Both the position numbers and the translations under genes were made by a program. A DNA stretch of 64,000 bases, taken from Rosellinia necatrix (lineage: Eukaryota; Ascomycota; Sordariomycetes; Xylariales; Xylariaceae). The DNA lies in the NCBI GenBank assembly GCA_021209875.1, contig JAGYVD010000009.1, forward strand, positions 2,108,001 to 2,172,000. The letters run 5' to 3'. Positions 23,152 through 33,260 of this stretch are shown here, piece after piece. Positions within the stretch are counted from its first letter, which is position 1. Each line of letters opens with the position of its first letter. The notes below the pieces were generated by a model. That model did no database searches and was not told the origin of the DNA. It saw nothing but the letters and a program-made list of their open reading frames with translations.

Positions 23152-25265
23152 CTAGTCGAAGTGTATTCTCCACAACTCGCGATCGCTTCCACCCGTAAAG
23201 TCGCTCCTTGTATGCATGGCCAAGATATTATCGCTCACTAACATGTCCCCCTTTTCCCATGTATGGTAATACGTAATCCGGCGGTCATGGAGGAGACTGT
23301 CTAACTCGTCGCAGATGGATTCGCTAGTCCACCCATCATTGGGATTGTCGATTTCCACAATAGTTGGATCAAACCGGGTCTTAGATTGTGGCCACGGTTC
23401 GTGATACCGTAAACAAGGGACCTCAGTCTGTGGGTGGCTCACAACTAGCGGTAATCCCCGGATAGTAGTTGCGTCAAAAGATGACGTTGAGACTGACCAC
23501 CTGAGCTTACTGAGGTACTCTACTGGTAACTGTTTAGGTAGATGCTTAAGGAGGATAGTCGAACTAGTGAAAAGAGTGTAGCCCGTGTCTTTTGGTGAAG
23601 GGGTCACTGCGGTGAACAATTGAAACCTATGTAGGTATTAGCCTTGAGTGTCCACAATGCAAGCGCCTAAACAAGAGGGGGGGGGGCGTATACCTTGGTG
23701 GGAGCGATTCATTCTCTTCGGTTCCGTCCTCCCTAATATGCTTCTTCGTCTTGAATAACCCATCGTAGTGGAAAGGCATCCACTCGTCTGAGAGCACGTT
23801 GTTCAATCCACGCGTGTCAACGCCGCGGTCCTTGACCTCGAGTAGAAGACCGAATTTCCACCCCACCGGCGTGCCAAAATCACTGGCTTTCTTAATAAAG
23901 TTCTCTCGATCAGTGGTGCCGGTGAAATTTCGGAGGATAACTGGAGACGCTCTCTCCGCAAGTTGCCGGACCTTTTTAGCGTCCACGTCACCCATCGTCA
24001 ATGTGCCAGCGGCCGCGGCCGGCTCAACTATCCAACCTGCAGGGTACAGTGGCGAACAAGATACCTCTGCGCCGGTCCACGAAAAGAGATCTGATTTCTC
24101 TCGGAAGTAGCTAGGTCTGCCGTTTTCGTACACAAGCTCATAATTCGGATCGGCTTCGAAATCGGCCCTCTGCCCCGTGGTGGTCTCGCCGCTCAGTTGG
24201 ACCGCTAGAGTACAATGCCATGGGGTGGTAAATGAGGTGTCTGTGGGCAGGAGGCTGATTGGGAATTTCGTTTCTCCGGTGGATGGATGTATGGACAACC
24301 TTATATGGTCGTGGAATCTGTTCCTTACAGCGCTAGCAAAAGCCTTAAAGATAGCAGTCAGTATGGTTCTTCCCGCGATCATGGGATATTCTCGAGAGCG
24401 GCTATTACGTACATCACCTCGCGCCAGCATCTGCTTGGCTATATACTCAATGCCTTGTTTGTATTTTGACTTGGTCCGCCCGTCTGATAGTGGATAGACG
24501 GTACGCAGATCTGTTGCTAGGAATTTGATGTAGCCCCTGTAGGTCTGGCAAACATCCTCATTCTCACGAATCTTTGCCGAGGCATCAAACTTCGGGTTGG
24601 CGTGCTGTGTGAGGAGAGCAAAGCGGAAATTCGTGGCGTTGGCGACGTAAGTTATTTCGTCCAAATCCTTGGGGAGATTGATGTCTACCAAATGACCAAG
24701 ACGGCAAAATTCGATATGGCTGAAGCCTTTATCGAGCGCCAACCTGCGGAGAGCTTCTCCATAGGCCCAAACCTGCTTGTCCGGAACACTCAGGAGATCT
24801 GGGGAGTTTTGGAATACGGTTAGAGAAAGGGGCTTTAAGATGATAGGGAGTAGTACCATTATAGACGAGCCCATCAGATATGATAACGAGCGATGCGCCA
24901 GGAGGATAGATATCGGCAATGGCAGCGCACATGCCATTGAGATGAGCTAAGGCAATCTCCTCCGCTTTGTCTGGAAGACATCCCAGGACCTTTTCGGCAG
25001 AGTTGGGTGACTTGAACGGGAATGCGGGGAGGCATAGGCGTATGGGGGCTCGTGTCAAGATTTGGGAGTATATCTGAGAGAGGATTCTGAAGACGCCCTC
25101 AAGCGAGGTCTTGGAAGACGTGGACCTTGGGAGTCGATACCGTGAGAGAATGGCAAGTATGCGTGAGGAAATCTCGAGATGTGAGGCTTCTAAGCTTCCC
25201 AGGTCTGCCGCGGAGGCCACCGGGGATGGCTTCATACCATTGCTGCTGGTCATGGTGGAATGCAT
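23152..25265 (-). CDS. Isocyanide synthase (DIT1/PvcA-like) fused to TauD-type Fe/2OG dioxygenase (3 exons)
   Basis: Bifunctional biosynthetic enzyme. The N-terminal half is of the DIT1/PvcA isocyanide synthase family, which converts an amino-acid amine to an isonitrile. The C-terminal half is a TauD/TfdA Fe(II)/2-oxoglutarate oxygenase like bacterial PvcB. Exons are 25265..24857, 24798..23694 and 23626..23152 (662 aa). Introns of 58 and 67 nt carry CTAACC and GGCTAATA branch sequences. Family text at the first junction is SDGLVYN|DLLSVPDK. Further ICS-type stretches are WAYGEALR, FSHIEFCRL, ITYVANATNFR and EYPMIAGRT. The dioxygenase has the iron triad His480-x-Asp482 (MPFHYDG) and distal His643 (LAMHTRSDF), with Arg in RELWRIHFD for 2OG. 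All key residues are intact. The ICS substrate is not predictable by eye. Confidence 0.9.
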
Positions 25266-26963
25266 CTAGACACTCGATGAACTATGTTCAGGTGTGATAA
25301 CTATCCCCGCGGGGGCACAGCTGTGCGAGAAGGTACTGCATGCGGCCTGTTAAAGAACTCTAAGGTCGCATCGCTTGGCAAACATGCCAGATCCTACATG
25401 CGGGCAAAGGAAGTGATGAAAACAAGACCATGTCTTTTCGAGTCTAGCGGGATAATTACGTGGTGCATAATCAGAACAAGGCTACTCTTGTGCTGACTAT
25501 TTTATGTCAAGACAGCATCATTGGCGCATCGGAGACGAGAGACGGGGGGGGGGAGAGAGGGACACGAGGCCCTCGGGTGTGAGGCAGGTTACATCGAACG
25601 TTTGTCCGTGACTCCGGGCCCATTCTTGTCTCGAGCATAAACGACGGCTCATGGGTCACCGACGTTTTAACCTGATTTTGAAATTGAATAAGGCCCTGCT
25701 GCGAACAGGTCGTGCAAGAGGGTTCGTCATCGGGGCCATCCGCGGTGTACGTCCTGCTTGGATAACAAAACCCGTCCGTCGGGCTGCTGGCAAGCTGGCA
25801 TGTCTATAGCCTGCCTATAGGCGGAATTATTCACCGCATCGAGCCATACCGGCGCCAAGGTAGATCGGAAATGCCGTGTGCCATGTGCATGCTGTACCGA
25901 CGCTGGCTGCGGTGGTGCAGATAGGAAGTGGTGCCGTGTGTGCTAGATTCCGCGCAACGCCGTCACGTAGCATTCGTGGCATTAACTTGAAACCGGGAAC
26001 ATACGGTGGAGATGTGTAGATTGTGCTGTGCTGGTGCCGCCGCTCGCTGCCCTGCTTTGGGCCCCATTAGTGTACACTACTACGACTAGACGGCCACGGG
26101 CGATGAGATGACAAAACGAAGAGCATGGTTTCGGATTCCGTTGTCTGCGCTCGAGGGCTGGATGGACTTGTCGACGCTCCCCCATTCAGCTAAAGCGTCC
26201 GATATGAGGTTTACCACCTGCGGTTGCAGGCAGGAGGTTTCCTCGATCTAGAACCCATCTATGTGAGTGCAGAGAACACTTTCCAGCGCTAGTTCAACGG
26301 CGCGGCAGGCTAACCCGACCGATCCAGCTAATTACCTACCCATGCCTAGTGCTGTGAATCCCCCGTTTTTTTTTTAAAAAAAAAAAGAAAAAAAAGGAAA
26401 AAAGAAAGAGAAACTTAAAAAAAAGATAAAAGATAAAAGCCTCGGTTGTGGAGGTCTATCCGGTGTAATTGTATAAGTCCCGTAGCAAGAGCCGCCGAAG
26501 CTGTCTGCACGTGTATGTACGGCATATGTACGCGGCATGATGATGTCGGCCTTGAAGCTTATCTGGCCTGGGTAGCTGGCTAACTGTGAAGGGAACCGAG
26601 GTGAAGGCGGCCGGAAAACCACCGCCGCCACCACTCGCTAACTAGCGTTGCCCAGAAGTTGCCTTTGACATACACGTGCATATGCACATCTATACGCTAC
26701 ACATGTCCGGGGTCAGGGTTTAAACTTTGCCAAGACGCATCAAACTACCGCATCTAGCCATGGCCTGGACGCCGCTGGCGTAGCCCTTCCAACCCTCCAC
26801 CATCCGCCCTCCACCCTCTACCGTTATCGCAGGTATGTATAAGGAGGCCTTGTCCCTAAACGGGAGGAGGTTAACCTAGTGGCTGCCACTCAAATGAGGC
26901 ATCCCAACACGAAGATCAACATTTACAAGTAGAAGCTAACGAGAATCCCAACACATTCTACTC

Positions 26964-27007
26964 GGCGCATTCTCTTCTCGGCGTATTCTCTTCTCGGCGC
27001 ATTCTAC
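26964..27007 (+). repeat. 16-bp tandem repeat, 2.75 copies, in divergent promoter
   Basis: Units GGCGCATTCTCTTCTC at 26964-26979 and GGCGTATTCTCTTCTC at 26980-26995, then a partial unit. It lies about 220-265 bases before the ATG of the monooxygenase-transporter gene. It could be iterated protein-binding sites. Confidence 0.85.
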
Positions 27008-27162
27008 CTGGAACACACGGAGAGCGCGTGGTTGCTTCGCCCGCGATACTTGGACCAATACTTGATCAGCCATACTCTCGTGTGCGCATGCTCGCTTGGG
27101 GAGAGACGGTCGGATCATCCTAGCTGAGGAGGAGGGCGACTAGAAGCCTGCCGGAATCGCAT

Positions 27163-27204
27163 ATCGCAAAAATCGCAAAAATCGCAAAATCGCAAAATCG
27201 CAAA
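27163..27204 (+). repeat. ATCGCAAA(A) tandem repeat, 5 copies, before the start codon
   Basis: Five head-to-tail ATCGCAAA/ATCGCAAAA units end 24 bases before the ATG at 27229. They are likely in the 5' leader or core promoter. Confidence 0.9.
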
Positions 27205-27228
27205 TTCCCCCTTAGAGAGATTTTGGCG

Positions 27229-30200
27229 ATGGAGGAAACAGTTGATCTGGCCATCATTGGAGGTCCGTCTACGACACCCGGTCCGATTCCCTCTATCCCA
27301 CACGAGTGACTGACCAAATCAAATCCAGGCGGCCCTACGGGACTTCTCTCCGCGCTGCTCGCACGCCGTCAGGGACTATCCGTCTGCATAATCGGTATGC
27401 AAATTAATTACTAGACGACGAGTGATTGGGTTCATCTGACCGCGAGACTAGATGCGAAACCTGCTGTCCTGGACCTGGGGCGCGCCGATGCATTGAACGC
27501 CCGGACGCAGCAGTACTTCGAGGTTTCCGGCGTCCTTGACGAGCTTCTCCCCCAGGGGCTTAAATGCAACAGTGAGCCGGCCACCATGCGATACGCCCCC
27601 GCCCCCCGGCCAACATCATGCCAACTAACATGATCTAGCGAGCTCGACCTTTGCCGAGGGGGAGTTCAAATCCCAGCAGAACAAATGGTGGACTAGCATT
27701 CAACACTGCGCCCATCCCAATTTCCTCATGATCGGGCAGCCGCAAATCGAGAAGACCATCGCAGACCACCTGGATATTCCTGTCCATTATGGGGAACGGG
27801 TTGTGTCCGTATCGGAAACCCGAGAGGGTGCATCGATACTGACAGATCGCCAGCGAAAGGTGCATTGCAAGTACGCAATCGCTGCCGATGGCGCTCGGTC
27901 GACCATGCGCAGCGCTCTTGGGATCGAGTTCACCGGTACCAAGCCCGAGATGATCTGGGCCGTGCTGGATACCTTTATCGATACGGATTTCCCCGAGTGC
28001 CCTGAGATCATAACCTTCCAGTTGAACGAACAATCTCGCGTTTCGTGGATTCCACGAGAACGGGGAATGGCGCGGTTCTACATCCTGCTGGACGGCGGGA
28101 TCACGCAGCAGAGAGCGGAGGATTCTATTCGCGAGCACATGGCCCCTCATCGCATTGATTTTGTGAAAACCGAGTGGTTTAGCACATTTGATGGTAAGAG
28201 ACCGCAGTTTTTTTTTTTTTCCCTTAAGTTAAATGAGAACAATCACTTACCGAGTATGGAATAATCTAGTCAAAGAACGATTGGCATCTACTTTCATCTC
28301 GAAGGAAGAAGGCCGCATCTTCCTAGCCGGTGATGCCGCCCACGTCCATTCCGTAAACGGCGGACAGGGTCTGAACACGGGCGTTGCCGATGCATTCGCC
28401 CTCAGCTGGCGATTGGCAATGGCAGTCAGACATCCTTCATTGACGCCCGAAAGCCGATCCAAGTTGCTTCAGAGTTACGATACCGAGCGCCGGCTAGTAG
28501 CAAAGGAGGTCATCGACATCGCGGCCAAACTCGTCAGAGATACGAAGATGACTGCGAAGAAATATGTCGGGACGATTGAGAAGAATGCTGGTTATATTAC
28601 AGGTATGTCCATAAGAAGCTCACGCCTTAACGCTCAGGTACGCCATTATCCAGGCACAGCGCTAATCTGTATTGCTATATTGCAGGCATGGGTGTTTCGT
28701 ACGACGGCTTGGGGTCATCAATGGTCATCGAATCCGAACAAGCTATCTGGGAAGCCGGAAAACGGTGTCCGGATATCCTCATCTCAAAGGTTGGGAGTGA
28801 TGGAGAGAAACGCCTGTATTCCACGGTTCCTTACGGGAAATTCCTGGTCTTGCAACTTGGGACGGCGCGCACTCCGCCTACTCGTTTTGAAGAAGAGGCT
28901 ATTCACTTTACTTTGCTGCCTCGTGACGCACAGCGAGAGAAAGCCGGCAACCTAGAAGAGACGTGGGTTGCGGATGGGCAAGCATTCCCTCCGAACGTGG
29001 TATCTGGGGAGGGTAGTCTTGTTGTCATTGTTCGGCCGGATATGTACATCGCGTATGTTGGCGATGGTGGCTGGTTGGAGACCTCTAAGAGTAGCCTTGT
29101 TCAAGGCTTGTTAGACCAATCTGGCGCTCCGGCGCCGCCTTTGTCAACTGATAAACCAGAAGCAGAGGAGATAGCGAAATCAAACACCGATTCGAAACCG
29201 TGGCTTCAGATCTTGGGCGCCTTCTTCCTCTATTTCAACACATGGGGTAAATAGCCTTTCTCATGCAATAATGACCCCTATAAATCCGGTGAAATCTAGC
29301 TGATCGTAATAGGCCTCATCTCGAGTTACGGGAGTTTTCAGGCTTTCTACGAGGTAGATTTGCTGAGTGACCAGACACCGTTCGTGATATCGATCATCGG
29401 TTCACTCCAGACATTCTTGATGGTCTTCTTGGGGTTTGTTACGGGGCCAATATATGATGCGGGCTACTTCCGGTATCTACTAACGGCTGGTTCTTTTTTC
29501 GTCACTCTCGGCACTTTGAGCCAAAGTTTCTGTACCCAGTATTGGCAACTGCTCCTAGCCCAGGGCGTAGCCGTAGGCATTGGGTGCGGCTGTTTCATTA
29601 TATTGAGCGTCGCTATCCCATCTATGTGGTTCACCACGAAACTGCCGCTAGCTAATGGCATCGCCGCATCTGGTAGTGGTGTTGGAGGGTGAGTTGTTCT
29701 TGACCCCTGATTGTTTATCTTACGTATTAATATTTATCAACAGCATTATTCTCCCAATTCTAATCCGGAATCTACTCCCTAAAGTTGGCTTTGGATGGAC
29801 TGTCCGCGTTATCACCCTTATTATTATTGTGACACTTGGGATCAGCAATATAATCCTTCGTGGGCCATCGGGTTCCAAGCAACGACGCAAGTTAATACAT
29901 AGGAGCTCGCTAAGCGACTGGCCATACGTCACATTCGTGATCGGGTGCTGCTGTGTCTTCCTCGGGATCTACACCCCCTTTTTCTACATTCAGAGCTATG
30001 CCATCTCGCGCGAGCTCTCATCTCCAAATACTTCCTTCTATATTGTCGCCGCGATGAATCTGTCATCCATCTTTGGCCGCATCATTCCAAACTTTTTCAC
30101 ACATCTGGTGGGCCCTTTATTGATGATCATGGCAACCAGCGTCACACTCCTGGCTACTGCTTTCGGCTTCATCGGCGCGCAGAGCATTGCCACTGTCTTC

Positions 30201-30473
30201 GCGGTCGCCGTGGTCTACGGATTCTTTACAGGGACGTTCTTTGCCCTTCAGCCAACGGTCTTCGTACGACTGACCAAAGATATGCGATTCATGGGGACGA
30301 GATTTGGGATGGCATTCTCCGTAATGTCGATTTCCCTCCTATTTGGACCCCCTATTGCCGGAGCTCTACAGAGAGTATACGGATACGAAGCTTCGTGGAT
30401 CTGGTCTGGCGCCACTATGCTGCTTGGAACAGGGGTATTCATTTTCTCTTTCTATCTATCTCAACGAAAGTAA
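27229..30473 (+). CDS. FAD-dependent monooxygenase fused in frame to MCT-like MFS transporter (8 exons)
   Basis: Reads as one 924-residue protein: a phenol-hydroxylase-type flavoprotein monooxygenase (about 1-535) and a monocarboxylate-transporter-like MFS (about 543-924). Exons are 27229..27262, 27329..27394, 27452..27571, 27639..28193, 28270..28602, 28686..29246, 29313..29688 and 29744..30473; the introns are 55-83 nt. All eight junctions keep frame. Flavin motifs are GGGPTG at residues 11-16, AADGARS, and GRIFLAGDAAHVHS with GD at 279-280. The conserved IVRPDMYIAYVGDG ends the flavoprotein and runs through a short acidic linker into KPWLQILGAFFLYFNTWG, the usual first helix of fungal MCT-like carriers. 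No stop and no Met lies in the linker, so a separate transporter start is not available. Likely role: oxidative tailoring plus export (or uptake) for the neighbouring isocyanide pathway. A natural two-gene annotation would need a missed stop or start. Confidence 0.82.
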
Positions 30474-31398
30474 GAGGTTGCCCGTCCATTAACGGCAGCT
30501 GATGGGGATGAACAAAAAGATTACCATAGCAATAAATCAACCAAATAATATATAATTCAATTACTAGCCCTGCTAGGGCCCGGAATAATTAGCTATTCTT
30601 TTTAGCTTCTCGTCGATCTACCTCATAATTATTTTCAAAGGAAAACTAAGTAGGTGAGGTCGCTTGGGGTTTACCTTGAGTCTTAAGTAGTGGAATATTC
30701 ATAAGGGTTTGTTTGAAAAATCTTTGTTGGGTTTATGAGGATTTTAAACCAATCGCCCTTCCCAACCCCAAGATCTTACAATTTGAGTGAAAAAACGTTC
30801 GCGTAAACCCGCAATATTTTAAAATCAACTTTCAGTAGACCTGTAGTTACTGTCAAGTTAGTTTTTCTTAAGCTAACATATATATCCTAAGTCAGAAATT
30901 AAAAACCAAGGCCAACATTTTCGCTTTGAGCAGCCTCATTTATAAATATGCAGATGGAAAGCAATAAGTGCAGGTACACATTACGTGAAATAGATTATTG
31001 TTGAACTACATAGGCAACACTGACATGGGCGGCACGTCAGATGATTGTTTACCCCTCACTTCTATCAGTTCAAATAACGGCTAGTTTGCGGGGCTGGGTA
31101 GCAGGAGGCGGCTTACATCGGTCAGCCGCCTCAAAACCGCATCCCAAGGCAGAAACGAATAACTACCAAACATCAACATAGATCTAGTAATCTCATATAG
31201 GAGCCCCAAGAAGCTACCAATTTGCCGCTTATTTTGAAGCAGCTGCTATTAATGCACGCGTTAACTCAATCTTAACTTTCTTGTCCAGAGAAGGCAGCGC
31301 GCAACTTCCCCAGCACCGTTCGACCCGACAAAGAGCGAGAAGCACAGTTGAATAGCCATAGTGTACTTCATCACGAATTGTACTCGAGATAAAACAAT
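30474..31398. other. AT-rich intergenic with a hairpin
   Basis: No gene is seen. A perfect 9-bp inverted repeat (GAGGCGGCT 31105-31113, AGCCGCCTC 31124-31132, 10-base loop) stands out in otherwise AT-rich DNA. Confidence 0.55.
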
Positions 31399-33260
31399 AT
31401 GACCAGTTATAGCGTAAACCCGTCAAAACCCACGACAATATCACCAGAAATAGACCAGAGGAGTTCCAACTTTCACACAGTCCCCTCAAATTCTAAGCCG
31501 CCGCGATCTATTCGACAAACACCATCCCGCCATTGGCTATCATTTGAGTCGCGTGTTCCCATGGACACATCTATTCAAACATCAGTGCTTGACCATGTAA
31601 CCAACGCCGAAGATATATATGAGACCAGTCTTTTCTCGATAGGGTCACAGGTCACTGTGTTGCAACCCAACTCAGACTGGGAGTCAACTCTTTTGAAGCA
31701 GCTTGGGGGAAAGGCACCCGTGACAGTTAATCAATCTACCACTCTCACTATCTCTGAGTTTCTTACTAATTGGAAGGCTACCTTGATGCAAGGCTTTGGC
31801 AGCGGAATCCCAACACAGTTCGTCGTGTAAGTAACAAGCGTACAATCCATTTAGAGGCTCGTGGAGACATGACTACTAATTCAATATTCTACAGACTAGT
31901 AGATACAGCACCAAGTGTAAAAAGAGACGAAATGGCAGCATTTTCCATATCGTCGGATCAATGCGACGAACTTGTTTCGACGCTAAAGATGTGCCCGCCG
32001 TTTCTACCGTGCCTCTGGACTACTAAAATAGCCCATGGCTTTAGGCAGTTTGGATACGCCGGTCGGGGAGGCCAATGTCAGGCGATAGGTAAGGACACCA
32101 TGCAGCCCATGGAGCTTCCCAGAGTCTAACCAATCATATGAAGATATTTGGTATACTGTTCCAGTTTCCGTTACCGTCAAGGGTGAAGGAAACCTCTCTC
32201 TAGCGTCATCGACCATCTATAGTCGATATGTCACTGGCTCCCCGCAGACATCCCTCGTGATGATTTTTCTCCGCTATAATTGGCAAGGAAGCAGTCTCGA
32301 CGGCAGACCAACTCGTGACTACGCCAAGCTTTTGGACAAATTTAAGGTGGCACAACACGTAAGTGGTGCTGAGGGCCGTCAAGCAAGGAATGGTTGCCAG
32401 TGGCATCTAGCACCCCAGGTGGCCTACTTTGGTATGGCGCTGGGTCTATGGCGCCAGGGGTTGTCTTTTCTGAACTCATTCACCCATGACCAGGTAGTAT
32501 AGCCAAAACCTACAATACCGATGTCGGACAGCTAAGATAATATTTAGGAAGTTAAGATACACCGGGAACTTTCAGGCGACACCGAACATACCACTATTAG
32601 TATACGATCTGTACATCTACGATTAAAGCACCTGCATGAAGAGATAGAAAATTTGCAATCGATATGCCTATCACTTGATTTTCTCTATAAATATTGGCTA
32701 CAAGAGGCAACAAAACAAGGGGAAGTCCAAGGGGATTCAGGCGTTAGCTCTATCGATGATCTCTTCATACTTCGAGACGAGTTTGGGATCCAGATTAGGG
32801 GCAGAGAAGAACTGGTCAAGAGATTGAGTAATATTCAAAACTTGGTACGTGCTATCTAATAACGGCGAATACCCTAAAAAATGCGTGTATTTATTGACAA
32901 CGAAACCCAGTACTTCAATCTTACAACATCAAAGATCGCCCAAGCGTCAAAGTCGGACAGTACTGCTATGAAAACCATCGCTGTCGTCACAGCGGTTTTC
33001 TTTCCAGCAACATTTATAGCGGTAAGATACTTAAAGATGTCCTATCACCGAGAAATTGCTTAACGCGGCGAACTCATTCTTCGGCTCTGCAGACATTCCT
33101 AAGCACCACTTTCTTCAACTACAGCGATTCACTGGTCGCGACCTCTTCATCTATTTGGATTTATTTCGCCGTTACTATACCAGTCACTATCATTGTTCTA
33201 GGTGCAATGTTCTATTGGTTGAAGAGAAGGCCTGTAAACTTGGTAGATCAGGGTGCATAA
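31399..33260 (+). CDS. CorA-fold membrane protein, fungal-specific type (6 exons)
   Basis: 515 aa from exons 31399..31826, 31895..32088, 32144..32493, 32548..32844, 32911..33021 and 33093..33260. Introns are 54-71 nt and the later ones are phase 0. The C-terminus shows the CorA/ZIP-like layout: a long helical segment (HLRLKHLHEEIENLQS), then SDSTAMKTIAVVTAVFFPATFIA|TFLSTTFF as the first membrane helix, a short loop, and a second helix (SIWIYFAVTIPVTIIVL) ending in a basic tail. The GMN signature of true Mg2+ channels is not present after helix 1. This matches many ascomycete CorA-like proteins of unknown role, some of which sit near heterokaryon-incompatibility genes. The N-terminal 300 residues have no recognised motif. 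Mg2+ transport should not be assumed. It is unrelated by sequence to the isocyanide genes upstream. Confidence 0.78.

Larger units (their letters stand above)
25266..27228. promoter_or_regulatory. Shared divergent promoter of the isocyanide locus
   Basis: 1.96 kb between the oppositely oriented ICS-dioxygenase and monooxygenase-transporter genes. No gene is seen. It contains a G-run (25542-25553), an A/T homopolymer block (26364-26430) and two tandem repeats described separately. The divergent arrangement suggests co-regulation. Confidence 0.6.
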
